Positions 8,781-18,400 of a stretch of DNA of 64,000 bases are shown here, piece by piece. The position numbers were made by a program, and so were the translations under genes. Within the stretch, counting starts at the first letter, position 1, and the number at the start of each line of letters is the position of its first letter. The notes beneath the pieces were generated by a model that saw only the letters and a program-made list of their open reading frames with translations, did no database searches and was not told the origin of the DNA. The stretch is from Fibrobacter succinogenes (GTDB taxonomy: Bacteria > Fibrobacterota > Fibrobacteria > Fibrobacterales > Fibrobacteraceae), in the NCBI GenBank assembly GCA_902800815.1, contig CADCGB010000004.1, positions 124,001 to 188,000 of the forward strand. The letters run 5' to 3'.

Positions 8781-8801
8781 AAAAAAAGCCCTTTGCAGGG
8801 C
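8781..8801 (-). terminator. Rho-independent terminator of the SRP RNA
   Basis: Minus strand GCCCT-GCAA-AGGGC followed by seven T. Confidence 0.8.
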
Positions 8802-8807
8802 GTTGAA

Positions 8808-8908
8808 AAAGAATCCTAGGCGACCTGAGCACATAAAAATTCACAAGTCCGTTGCTGCTTTCGCCCTGGCGAGTTGCCCGCAAATAGTCATTGCGCAGGG
8901 CCTAGGAC
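8808..8908 (-). ncRNA. ffs: Probable SRP RNA, 4.5S type
   Basis: About 100 nt on the minus strand. The ends pair (TCCTAGG with CCTAGGA, then CCTG with CAGG). The centre carries CCAGG-GC-GAAA-GC-AGCAACGG, which has the layout of SRP domain IV: a GNRA tetraloop closed by G-C pairs, flanked by the CAGG / AGCA symmetric internal loop and an asymmetric loop. A further stem, CAA...TTG, lies outside it. It is preceded by a -10 TATATT (8914-8919) giving a start near 8908 and followed by a terminator. The closing stem under the tetraloop has 2 bp rather than the usual 3. In the cell it would bind Ffh for cotranslational membrane targeting. Confidence 0.72.
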
Positions 8909-9162
8909 CCCTAAATATAGGAAAATTTCGGCGGTTCATAAAGGCGTGTATGCTCCAAATTGGAATGAAAAAGGCCGAAAAATCGTCAAAAAATGCAAAA
9001 TGTTGCGATTTGGACAACATGTTCACGGGTTAGGTAAAATATTCGTTACCCGTTACGTAAAATTTTGGATATATTAATAGTGACGGATTGTAAAAAATTC
9101 GTTTCTTGGCGTATTTGGAAAAGATTTTTGATGTAACGAACCCTGTTTTCCAGGAGGCGATT
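8909..9162. other. Intergenic region between SRP RNA and giant gene 1
   Basis: Holds the minus-strand promoter of the SRP RNA at 8914-8919 (weak -35 TTTATG) and a plus-strand -10 TATATT at 9070-9075 with a weak -35 TTACCC, giving giant gene 1 a leader of about 80 nt. Short ORFs on both strands lack start signals and look non-coding. Confidence 0.5.
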
Positions 9163-12100
9163 ATGTTGAAAGGGATGATAAATAAGATATACTTGGCCAT
9201 GGCCGTGCTCGGCCTGTTTGGCGGTGCCTTTGCCGCCAAGGTTGCCCCGCTGTATTTCGAAAGTCTGGGGGCGTCCGCTTCGGAGAATGCCGATTCCCAG
9301 CAGGAATATTGGGAAGGCTTGATGAAGTACAAGCTGTGGGGTTCTGAAGGCTTGACCTTCAACAAGCATACGGTTCATATTGCGGACAAGAACGGTTATA
9401 ATGGTACTGCAACGGGTGATGTTTCATTTTTCAATGGTGCTCATCATGTGGGTGGCCCGCTTCTTTCGGGAAAGGGATTGCATCTGTCGGATGATGGTAC
9501 GACCCCTAATAACGATACACTGAGTGGGGGACCAGTGAGGGTTCTTGGTGATTTTGTGATTGCAGACTGGGCGGCAAATAATAGTCCGGTTCCAGGAGCG
9601 TTCTATGATGGGCCTTACTGCATTCAAGGTAATATCAGGACGCGTTCCTCGTATATGTATGACAATACTCTGACCAACTGGGGTGCCATGGTCAAGGGTG
9701 GCGTTTTTGGTTCAACAGTGGTTGCTGCGGATGCCGCAACTGCCGATTCAACGTACACGCATGATGTTGTAGATTCTGAAACGGGAAACATTACGTCTGT
9801 TACGGAATACTACAAATATGTCGCTTACCCGTTTGCGTTGGGTACGTACCAGTCTTGCCCGGTGGAGGTTCCTCCGGTGGATACACACCTGCGGGTACCC
9901 ATTTGGCCTGAACCGGCATCATGGGCTCCTGGTATCAATATGTCTAATGGCGTTGACGAGGTTGCATATATCCACGTTCCGCCGGAGAGTGCCTATATCA
10001 ATGAATATGGCACGTACGACCTGTATATTACAGATATTTATATGCACAATAGTGCGCATAAGTACCTGTATGTCGTAATGCCCCCTGGTGGTCGCCTTAC
10101 GAGAATCTTTGTTCGCGATGGTTTTAATATTCAGCCGAGCGCGAATAGCGCTGTGATTCAGGTTGTCTATGTTGATAAGAATGCCGTGTTTAATACGACA
10201 ACCAATGAGTGGGATGTGTCCGCACTTGTTGATAGTAACTACGTAAGCAATGCGAAGTATGCGGGCAACCTGATGTTCTATACAAATCAGGATGTTCACT
10301 GGAAATCCATGGTCAAGCCAAGTTACCAGGGAACATTCATGACTACGGGTAAGTTTACCATTGAAAACCACTTCACGCTTGCTGGCCAGCTTGTGGCTAA
10401 TAACCTGTGGTTTGAATCCGACATCGTGGGCGATTTCCGCTACGTGCCGTTTGATCCTCCCATACTGAAGATTGACCCGGAAGTGCTCCAGAATGGCGCC
10501 TTCCCCGAAAACAATGACGATGCGGAAATCCCGATATCTCTCGATACCGTAACGAATACGTCGGTCGATTTCAACTACTGCTTCGATTTGAAACTCTCGA
10601 CGGCTACGCTGGAGGATTTCCAGAGGACGGCAAAGGCTCCGTTCCCGATTTGCGAATGGAGTGATACCACATGGAACTACGTCCATGAAAATGACGACAC
10701 TTCTTTGCCTATAATAGATAGCGTATATGTAAGCCATGTTGTCCATCATGACTCCGGCTATGTGGTTATTCCGGCTGGGCGTCTCACTCCGTATGACGCT
10801 AACAAGGCGTACCTGAACGTGTTTATCGATGGCATCGGAGAAAGTGAAGAATACCTGCACATGAAGATATTCAACCTTGCCGGTGCGGTGCTGGAAGGCA
10901 ATGAACGTGAGGGTCACTTTACGTTGACCATTGTAGATGCGAATAACCCGCCGGTTGCTGGTGCTTCTAGCGTGACGGGTACCGAAGATGTGGCGTACAC
11001 CTTCAAGAAGAGCGACTTCTCGTACTCTTCGAGCAAGGGCTATGCGGAAACGGGCGTGGTTGTAGCGACGCTCCCGAACAAGGGAACGCTGACCTACAAG
11101 GGCGATACCGTTAAGACGGTCCTGTTTATCCCGGTGGATTCCATCGGCGACCTCAAGTACACGGGCAAGAAGGATGATTTCGGGACTCCTGCTACCACGT
11201 TCCAGTTCAAGGTTCGTGACGAGATGAACTCCACCTCGGGTGCCGCTATCATGACGGTAAATCTTGCTGCGGTAAACGATAAGCCGAGTGCTACGGCGAG
11301 CGAATTTACCATTGTCGAAAATTCTGCAGTCGGTGCAAAAGCGACCGGGTCGCTCGTCGTGAAGGATGTGGATGACAATGCGTTTGTCTATACCCTGGTG
11401 GGCGGCGCGACCGACATATTCCAGATAAACTCTTCTACGGGCGAGATTTCTGTCAAGAAGGCCGTTCTTGACCACGAGACGAAATCGACATACACGGTTA
11501 CGGTCCACGTGCGTGACATGAGCTCCACGACGACGCTTGCCGATACGCTTTCGTACAATGTCGCTGTGACGATTCGCGTGCGCGACAAGAATGAGGCTCC
11601 CTCTGTTGCGAATACAAACCTCAAGGTTCCTGAAATCTGCGATTCCGGTACGGTTGTCGGTCCGGTTGTCGCTACGGAACGTGATACGGCTGCTGCGTTC
11701 ACGAAACTTACTTACACGATTGTCGAGAGCGGCGTGCCGTTCGTGATGGATTCGAACATCGTCAAGGTGAAGGACCCGAGCAAGCTGAACTACGAGACGG
11801 ATTCCGTGCTTACGTTCCATGTGGTGGTAAGCGATGGCATGTACACCGATACGGCACTTGTCACCGTGAAGCTCACCGACGTGAACGAACCTCCTCACTT
11901 TGGGGACAACATCCCTGTGCTCACGGTGGACGAGAACGCTCCTGCCGAAACTCATGTGGGTGTCGTGACTGCAAGTGACGTGGATGGTACGGAAAACCTG
12001 ACGTATTCCATTATCGATGAAACGGGTACGTTCAAGATTGTTCCTTCTACGGGCGAAATCAAGGTCATTGCCGATAGCACCATCGACTTTGAAACCAAGT

Positions 12101-15100
12101 CCACGTACACGGTGAAGGTGGTGGTGACGGACAAGGATGGCCTTACCGATACGGCTACCGTGACCATCAAGGTGAATGACGTGAACGAGGCTCCCTCTAT
12201 TGAGGATGCTGTGTTCGCGATTGACGAAAATCCCAGGAAGGGCGATTCCGCGGGGGCTGTCATTGCGTCTGACCTCGACACTGCGGCGCAGTTCCGCATA
12301 CTCACTTACGAGATTGTAGAGACGGATGTGCCGTTTGAACTCGATTCCAACATCATTCGGGTTAAAGAACCTGGCAAGCTCGATTACGAGACGGATTCCG
12401 TGTTCACGTTCCATGTGGTTGTTACCGACCAGGACGGCCTCTCTGATACCGCCACCATTACGGTGAACCTCAACGATACTCCGGAACCGCCGAAGTTCGA
12501 TGACAAGACTCCGACGTTCACGGTGGACGAGAATGTGCCTGCGGGTACGCATGTGGGCGATGTGGTTGCGAGCGACATTGATGAGGACGATACGCTCACC
12601 TACAGCATCAAGGATCCGACCGATACTTTCGTTATCGACGAAGTTACCGGCGAGATCACGGTGAAGGCCGACAGCACCATCGATTACGAGACGAAGAACG
12701 AGTACACGGTGACTGTGGTGGTGACCGACAAGTACGGCTATACCGATACGGCGACCGTCACTATCAAGGTGAACGACGTGAACGAGGCTCCGGATGTTCC
12801 TGACCAGACCATTACGGTGAAGGAAGATGCCGAGGTGGGTTCCGACGTGGGCCATATCAAGGCTAGCGACCCGGATACCGCGAAGGCGTTCAGCACGCTG
12901 ACCTACGAGCTCGTGGAAGAAAGCGCCCAGTTCGACGTGAAGGAAGACGGTACCGTGGTGCTCAAGAAGGGCCTTGACTACGAGACGGATTCCGTGTACG
13001 TGATCAAGGTGCGCGTGACCGACGGAGACCTTGCCGATACCGCCCTCGTGACGGTGAAGGTGGGCAACGTTGTCGAAAAGACCGAGCTGGAAATCACCCG
13101 TGCCGAGACGAAGGATTCCGTGTGGCTCAATCCCGATACGCTGTTCATCAATACGACAGACCTCTGCATCGAGTGGAAGGCCGACGGCAAGCTCATGGGC
13201 CCCGATTGCGACCTCAATCTCCATGAGGGCGAGAACGTCATCGTGAAGGAATACAAGACTCCGGGCAAGGATGTGCCGGGCGTGGATACGCTTGTCGTGT
13301 TCGTGAGCAAGCAGAGCCCTGTCGTGACGGTGACGGCGGTTGTCGACGACGGCAAGAAGCCGAACATCTTCACGATTGTGGAAGAGCAGCAGTCTGCCGA
13401 TACGGCGTTCTACGTGAATTCCAAGAAGAACGACATTCTGGTGAAGGTGAAGGACCCCGTGTCCGGCGCGAAGGATTCGTTCGTGGTCAAGCTTGACCTC
13501 GATACGATGAACATCCCGGCGAAGACGTTCACGAGTACGCTCGAGGGCTTTACCGGTGCGGGCCTTACCCTGAACGAGAATCCCGCTTCCGGCGCATCGC
13601 ACACGCCTGTCAACGATGACAAGGTGGCTGTAAGCTACACCGAGGTTGTGAACGGCCAGGAACTCACCGTGACCTACTACACCGACAAGGACGGGAACAT
13701 CATCGAAAGTGCCGACGGCGTGAAGGTGATGACCGTTGCCTACGTGACCGAAGTCAAGGGCAAGAAGGTCGTGATCTCGTACAACGTGGATGCCGTGACG
13801 GGCGAGGTGGTGAAGACCTCCGGAGGCTACGCGAAGCCGGAAGATTCCGCTATCGAGAGCAGTAGCTCGGGCAAGTCTGGCGACAAGTCCAGCAGTTCCG
13901 GCAAGTCCGATAGCAAGGATGGTGGCAAGTCCGCTACGTTCGAGAATGCGGTGGTGTTCACCGTTACCTACGACTATGTGGACGAAGCCGGCAACACGGT
14001 TACCGTTGCGTACGGCGTGGATGCCGAGGGCAACCTCGTGAAGAACGAGGACGGAAACCTCGGTTACGAAGTGAGCTACACGTACACGAACAAGTACGGC
14101 AACTCCGCGACTCAGTCCGTGTTCATCGTGCTCGACCAGGTCCCGCCCAAGGTGGAAATCCTCTTCCCGCTGGAAGGCGACGTGATCTACTCGAACTTCG
14201 TGGACGTGAAGTGGACCGTGGATATCGGCGACGGCCGTGGCGCCGTGGTGCAGGATACCCTCATCACTCAGGGCCTCGTGAAGGGCGGCAACGCCATCGT
14301 GCGCTTCTACCGCGACAAGGCGGGCAACGAGGCGAGCGATACGGTGCGCGTCATCATGAAGAACGCGAAGGACGTGGATATCGCTATTGAACAGGCGGTG
14401 ACCGAGATTACGAAGGACAAGGTTGCAGAGTACTACGCGACGAACGAGCCTGAAGAAGGCGAGACCTTCGCGATTACCATCTACAACTCCAAGACCGAAA
14501 AGGAAGTTGAAACCCTCGTGGGCGGTGGCTATAAGACCAAGACTGGCAGCGGCGACGAACCGTACCCGGGACTTACCGGTCACCTGGGCCCGACTCTCGG
14601 AATCGAGACGAAGGTGCCGACGATCAACGCGGTGGGTGGCCTTGCTACCCTCGACGACATCGTCGGTTCCGATGGCCTTATTCCGCTTGAGGGCGTAGAT
14701 GCCGAGGAAAGCGAGAAGGTTACCGTGGAACAGTACGTACAGCAGTACTGCACCGACGAGTTTGCCGAGAACGTTGGCTCCGACCTCTCGAAGGCGAACC
14801 TCTACTCGACCAAGATGTACGTGAAGATCTGGATCTACACGAGCCTTGGACAGTTCGCGGACTACTACGCGTTCACTCAGGACCTGAACAATCCTGAGTA
14901 CGTGAACGACGCTGGCCTCCTGACGCTCTACTTCGAGATGAAGCCGGACAAGGACGGCAATGTGCGTTCCGAGACGGGTAGGCTCTATGCGACGGGTGCG
15001 TACGTGTTCCGCACGGAAGTCGAGATGAAGTCGACGCTCCGCTGCTCGGTGCCTCCGTTCGTGAAGGCTTCTGGTGGCGGCATGGAACCCGAGAAGCCCT

Positions 15101-15180
15101 CCAACAAGGTCGGATCGGCTCGCGTCGTCAAGGAAGACCTGCTGAAGAGCTTCGGCTACAAGCGCCCCAACATGAAATAG
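9163..15180 (+). CDS. Giant secreted cadherin-repeat protein 1
   Basis: 2005 residues. The start at 9163 follows AGGAGG by 6 nt; a longer frame from TTG 9106 lacks support. A signal peptide ends near AFAA. Order of regions: a conserved N-terminal domain (to about nt 10470, ending FDPPILKIDPE); a Calx-beta-like domain (VVIPAGRLTPYD, SEEYLHMKIFN); a cadherin-like module (GTEDVAYTFKKSDF); about six cadherin-like repeats (nt 11290-13075) with DENAP, ASDxD, LDYET and DVNEAP calcium motifs; a Ser-rich linker (nt 13855-13925); an Ig-like domain (PPKVEILFPLEGD); and a conserved C-terminal region ending FGYKRPNMK. It is probably surface-exposed or released, with Ca-dependent rigidity and a role in adhesion, all inferred. 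The next gene is its longer paralogue. Confidence 0.85.
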   Translation: MLKGMINKIYLAMAVLGLFGGAFAAKVAPLYFESLGASASENADSQQEYWEGLMKYKLWGSEGLTFNKHTVHIADKNGYNGTATGDVSFFNGAHHVGGPLLSGKGLHLSDDGTTPNNDTLSGGPVRVLGDFVIADWAANNSPVPGAFYDGPYCIQGNIRTRSSYMYDNTLTNWGAMVKGGVFGSTVVAADAATADSTYTHDVVDSETGNITSVTEYYKYVAYPFALGTYQSCPVEVPPVDTHLRVPIWPEPASWAPGINMSNGVDEVAYIHVPPESAYINEYGTYDLYITDIYMHNSAHKYLYVVMPPGGRLTRIFVRDGFNIQPSANSAVIQVVYVDKNAVFNTTTNEWDVSALVDSNYVSNAKYAGNLMFYTNQDVHWKSMVKPSYQGTFMTTGKFTIENHFTLAGQLVANNLWFESDIVGDFRYVPFDPPILKIDPEVLQNGAFPENNDDAEIPISLDTVTNTSVDFNYCFDLKLSTATLEDFQRTAKAPFPICEWSDTTWNYVHENDDTSLPIIDSVYVSHVVHHDSGYVVIPAGRLTPYDANKAYLNVFIDGIGESEEYLHMKIFNLAGAVLEGNEREGHFTLTIVDANNPPVAGASSVTGTEDVAYTFKKSDFSYSSSKGYAETGVVVATLPNKGTLTYKGDTVKTVLFIPVDSIGDLKYTGKKDDFGTPATTFQFKVRDEMNSTSGAAIMTVNLAAVNDKPSATASEFTIVENSAVGAKATGSLVVKDVDDNAFVYTLVGGATDIFQINSSTGEISVKKAVLDHETKSTYTVTVHVRDMSSTTTLADTLSYNVAVTIRVRDKNEAPSVANTNLKVPEICDSGTVVGPVVATERDTAAAFTKLTYTIVESGVPFVMDSNIVKVKDPSKLNYETDSVLTFHVVVSDGMYTDTALVTVKLTDVNEPPHFGDNIPVLTVDENAPAETHVGVVTASDVDGTENLTYSIIDETGTFKIVPSTGEIKVIADSTIDFETKSTYTVKVVVTDKDGLTDTATVTIKVNDVNEAPSIEDAVFAIDENPRKGDSAGAVIASDLDTAAQFRILTYEIVETDVPFELDSNIIRVKEPGKLDYETDSVFTFHVVVTDQDGLSDTATITVNLNDTPEPPKFDDKTPTFTVDENVPAGTHVGDVVASDIDEDDTLTYSIKDPTDTFVIDEVTGEITVKADSTIDYETKNEYTVTVVVTDKYGYTDTATVTIKVNDVNEAPDVPDQTITVKEDAEVGSDVGHIKASDPDTAKAFSTLTYELVEESAQFDVKEDGTVVLKKGLDYETDSVYVIKVRVTDGDLADTALVTVKVGNVVEKTELEITRAETKDSVWLNPDTLFINTTDLCIEWKADGKLMGPDCDLNLHEGENVIVKEYKTPGKDVPGVDTLVVFVSKQSPVVTVTAVVDDGKKPNIFTIVEEQQSADTAFYVNSKKNDILVKVKDPVSGAKDSFVVKLDLDTMNIPAKTFTSTLEGFTGAGLTLNENPASGASHTPVNDDKVAVSYTEVVNGQELTVTYYTDKDGNIIESADGVKVMTVAYVTEVKGKKVVISYNVDAVTGEVVKTSGGYAKPEDSAIESSSSGKSGDKSSSSGKSDSKDGGKSATFENAVVFTVTYDYVDEAGNTVTVAYGVDAEGNLVKNEDGNLGYEVSYTYTNKYGNSATQSVFIVLDQVPPKVEILFPLEGDVIYSNFVDVKWTVDIGDGRGAVVQDTLITQGLVKGGNAIVRFYRDKAGNEASDTVRVIMKNAKDVDIAIEQAVTEITKDKVAEYYATNEPEEGETFAITIYNSKTEKEVETLVGGGYKTKTGSGDEPYPGLTGHLGPTLGIETKVPTINAVGGLATLDDIVGSDGLIPLEGVDAEESEKVTVEQYVQQYCTDEFAENVGSDLSKANLYSTKMYVKIWIYTSLGQFADYYAFTQDLNNPEYVNDAGLLTLYFEMKPDKDGNVRSETGRLYATGAYVFRTEVEMKSTLRCSVPPFVKASGGGMEPEKPSNKVGSARVVKEDLLKSFGYKRPNMK

Positions 15181-15209
15181 TTCGGAATAGGAAATTCGGA
15201 GTTAGGGAA

Positions 15210-15232
15210 GATCCCCGGCATGGCCGGGGGTC
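15210..15232 (+). terminator. Hairpin terminator after giant gene 1
   Basis: GATCCCCGGC-ATG-GCCGGGGGTC, a 10-bp stem with one G-U pair, followed by a weak T-rich stretch (TTCTATTATAT). Confidence 0.65.
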
Positions 15233-15272
15233 TTCTATTATATATAGTGTGCCCCTCCAGTTGCCAAAAGCT

Positions 15273-15309
15273 GTAAAAGTTTACGATTGTAAACGAAAAT
15301 TTTACAAAA
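15273..15309. promoter_or_regulatory. Nested inverted repeat upstream of giant gene 2
   Basis: Inner arms GTTTAC-GATT-GTAAAC (15279-15294) are enclosed by outer arms TGTAAAA and TTTTACA. It lies about 160 nt before the start of giant gene 2 and after the terminator of gene 1, so a regulator-binding site is more likely than a terminator. The remainder of 15181-15462 is AT-rich with no gene. Confidence 0.4.
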
Positions 15310-15462
15310 GCGTGTGAGAAACATCACATTCGGGAACAAATGCCCCGAAAAACGGCCCGAATTGTTCCATTTTTTTTGCATTCGCTCTTTGAATGTAATG
15401 TTTTTTTAGTATTTTTACTCTTGTGTGGGGATTTGGTGTAACCTTATCCTGTGGTGGATAAT

Positions 15463-18400
15463 ATGAAGAAGAAAATACTTGGTCTTGTAATATTCCTAAT
15501 TGGAATAGTGCCCACCTTCGCTGCGGACGCGGCTCCCTTCTATTTTGGGAATAGCCAGCCGTCGTCGTCAGCTGACTCTACCATGAATAATAAGTATTGG
15601 GACAATCTTATGAAATATAAGATGTTCGGTACGACGGGTATTACGTTCGAAGGCCGCCATGTGGTAATTCCGGACTCTTCAGGATGGTTCGGTACAGCTA
15701 ATGGAAACTTCATCTCTAAAAACGATTGGCACCATGTTGGTGGACCAATTCTTATTGGCGGAAATATCTCGCTAGAGAGTGGTGATGGTAATGATACCTT
15801 GTCTACCGGTCCGGTTCGCGTTACGGGGAACATAACATCGGCGAACAGAAATGGAACAAACGTTTCGAATGGTATCCATTGTGTGCAGGGCTCTGTTGAT
15901 TCCAAATACTTAAACGATGTTACTGCGGCCCGTTTCATAGGCGGTAGCTATGGTTCTTGCCCTTCGGATAGCGTTCCCCAGATTGACCAAACATTGTCTA
16001 TTCCTAAATTAGGGAATGCTAGGCCGAAAGATGTAGAGACAAGGGGTGCAGTGACTGTTGGTAATAGTGGAATTACCTATATCGATATTCCGCCTACAGA
16101 CGGGAAAGACCTTTTTGACTTGTATATCCCGTCTATTACGTTCAATAATGGCGGCCATCTGTATATTCGTATGCAGAACGGTGGGCGACTGACGAGAATT
16201 TTCCTTGAAAATGGTTTTTACAATTTCATTGCGGGAAACTCCATTCAGGTCATTTACATGAATGATGACGCCACTTATTCGAGCGGTTCCTGGAGTGGCT
16301 CGGGAAAGATTGTTGCGAATAGGGACACTACTGGAACGCGCGATAGTTATAGTGGTAACCTGTTGTTCTATACTACGAATGATATTGTTTTCCCTGCAAT
16401 GAACCCCGGTGATACAATTCAGGGCACATTTATTACCACGAAAACTATTAATGTGAAGCAGCACATGGTGCTTGCAGGACAACTGCTTGCGAATTTTGTT
16501 AAGGTCGATGCTGACTTTGATGGTTCTGGTTTCCTTTATGTTCCGTTCGATCCGCCTGTATTGAATATTGAACCCCAGGCGGGAACTAAACTTGAGTTCC
16601 CTGAAAATGACGTGCTGGTGAAGGTGCCTATTGCGCTTGATACGGCGGCACCGGTGAACGTCTATTTCGATTACTGCTTTGACTTGGATCATTCGGAAGC
16701 AGATATAAATGACTTCTATCTAGAAAGTGGTTATTCGTATCCTGCTAGCAAAAAGCATCCTTTCCCCGTCTGTGGCCAGAGCGTGGGCAAGGTGACTATT
16801 CTTGCGGATACGATTGCTCCTCGTGATGATCCTGATGTAAGTGTGTGGATTAACGTCAAGAGGGATTATGCTGTTGAAGGCGATGAGTCCTTGCGTCTGG
16901 TCATCAAGAATTTGACTGGCGCAGTGCTTCCGGGAAATAAGCATGATGGTTATTTCGATTTGGTTCTCGTTGATTCTGACATTGAACCGAAAAGTGCTGA
17001 TTTTGCGGTCACTGCGACTGAAGACGTTCTCTTCACTTTCGAATCCTCCAAGTTTGAGTATTCATCTGCCTTTGACAAGGCCGAGAAGGGCGTTGTGATT
17101 AAGTCCCTTCCGGACAAGGGGTTCTTGCTGAGTGGCGGTGATACGCTGAAAGCGGCTACGTTCCCGAATGAGGGCTTGTTCATTCCGTTGAGTTCCCTGG
17201 TGAACGAAGAACTGAAGTATATCGGCGCCAAGGATGGCTACGGAGTCAATCCTGCCTATACATCCTTCAAGTTTGTTGTCGTTGATGAGGATAGCATTCT
17301 CTCTAAGGCTCCGTATACGGCGACTGTTGCTGTCAGTCCGGTGAATGATGCGCCGACCGCGTTGGATGCGACATTCACAATTGATGAAAATAGTGCTGCT
17401 CCGACGAAGGCTGATGGCAAGATTAGTGTGAGCGATGTTGACGACACTGAGTTCACCTATGCCTTTGATAACACGGATGCAAATTACGCAAAGGTCACTT
17501 CTCTGTACACGATTAACTCGACTACAGGCGAGATTTCTGTAAAGAGCGGCGCTACTCTGAATTACGAATCCGCTGATAGCGTTTTGACAATTAAGGTCAA
17601 GGTGACTGATGCTGCATCCACGACTAGTGGTGCGGGCGCACTCACAGTTACAAGTAACGTAACCATCAAGATTAACGATAAGAACGAAGCTCCGGTCATT
17701 ACGGACAAGGGCCCGTACAATGTAGATGAAAATGTTGCCAAGAATACGGTTGTTGGTCAGGTAATTGCGTCCGATCCTGATACCAAGAATCCTCTCTTCG
17801 GAACGCTTACTTACACAATTGACGAAAATGAAGATACCGACAATACGAACAATGTTCCGTTTGCAATTGATAATCAGGGGAATATTACGGTCTCTATGGA
17901 TGACGCCCTGGACTTCGAAGATAAGCCGGTCTGGACTATCCACGTGACGGTGACTGATGGAGAATTCCCTCAGCATGCGGAAGTTGTCATCAACATCAAC
18001 GACCTGAACGAACCTCCTGTTATTGAAGATCTTCAGGACGAATACAACGTTGTCGAAAATACTGCAAATGATGTCGTGTTTGCCTCCTTCAAGATTGTGG
18101 ACCAGGATGCCGCCGATGGCAGGGATGCCCTGACGGTGACTTTGACGGACCTTTCCACGGCTTCTGGCGTTACTGCTGACCAGCTTTTCAACACAGCGGT
18201 TGTGGAGGACGAAGACCACTCTCTGAGAGTCGTTATTTCGGTCAAGGATAGCGAAAAGCTTAACTACGAAGCACTGCTTAAGAGCGGCGCCTCTGATGTG
18301 AAATTCGATGTTCGCATTACGATTACGGACCATGACGGTAACGGTGGACAGAATGAAGTTACTGCGGAAACTGTGATTCGCGTTGATGACGAAAACGAAA

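Noticed and set aside
8841..9033. Short ORFs on both strands next to the SRP RNA
   Set aside because: No start signals, composition like non-coding DNA, and partial overlap with the RNA gene.
9919..14583. A 1554-residue open frame antisense to giant gene 1
   Set aside because: It mirrors the third-codon-position bias of the real gene, has no signal peptide or domains, and is rich in His/Arg/Val as expected for a shadow frame.
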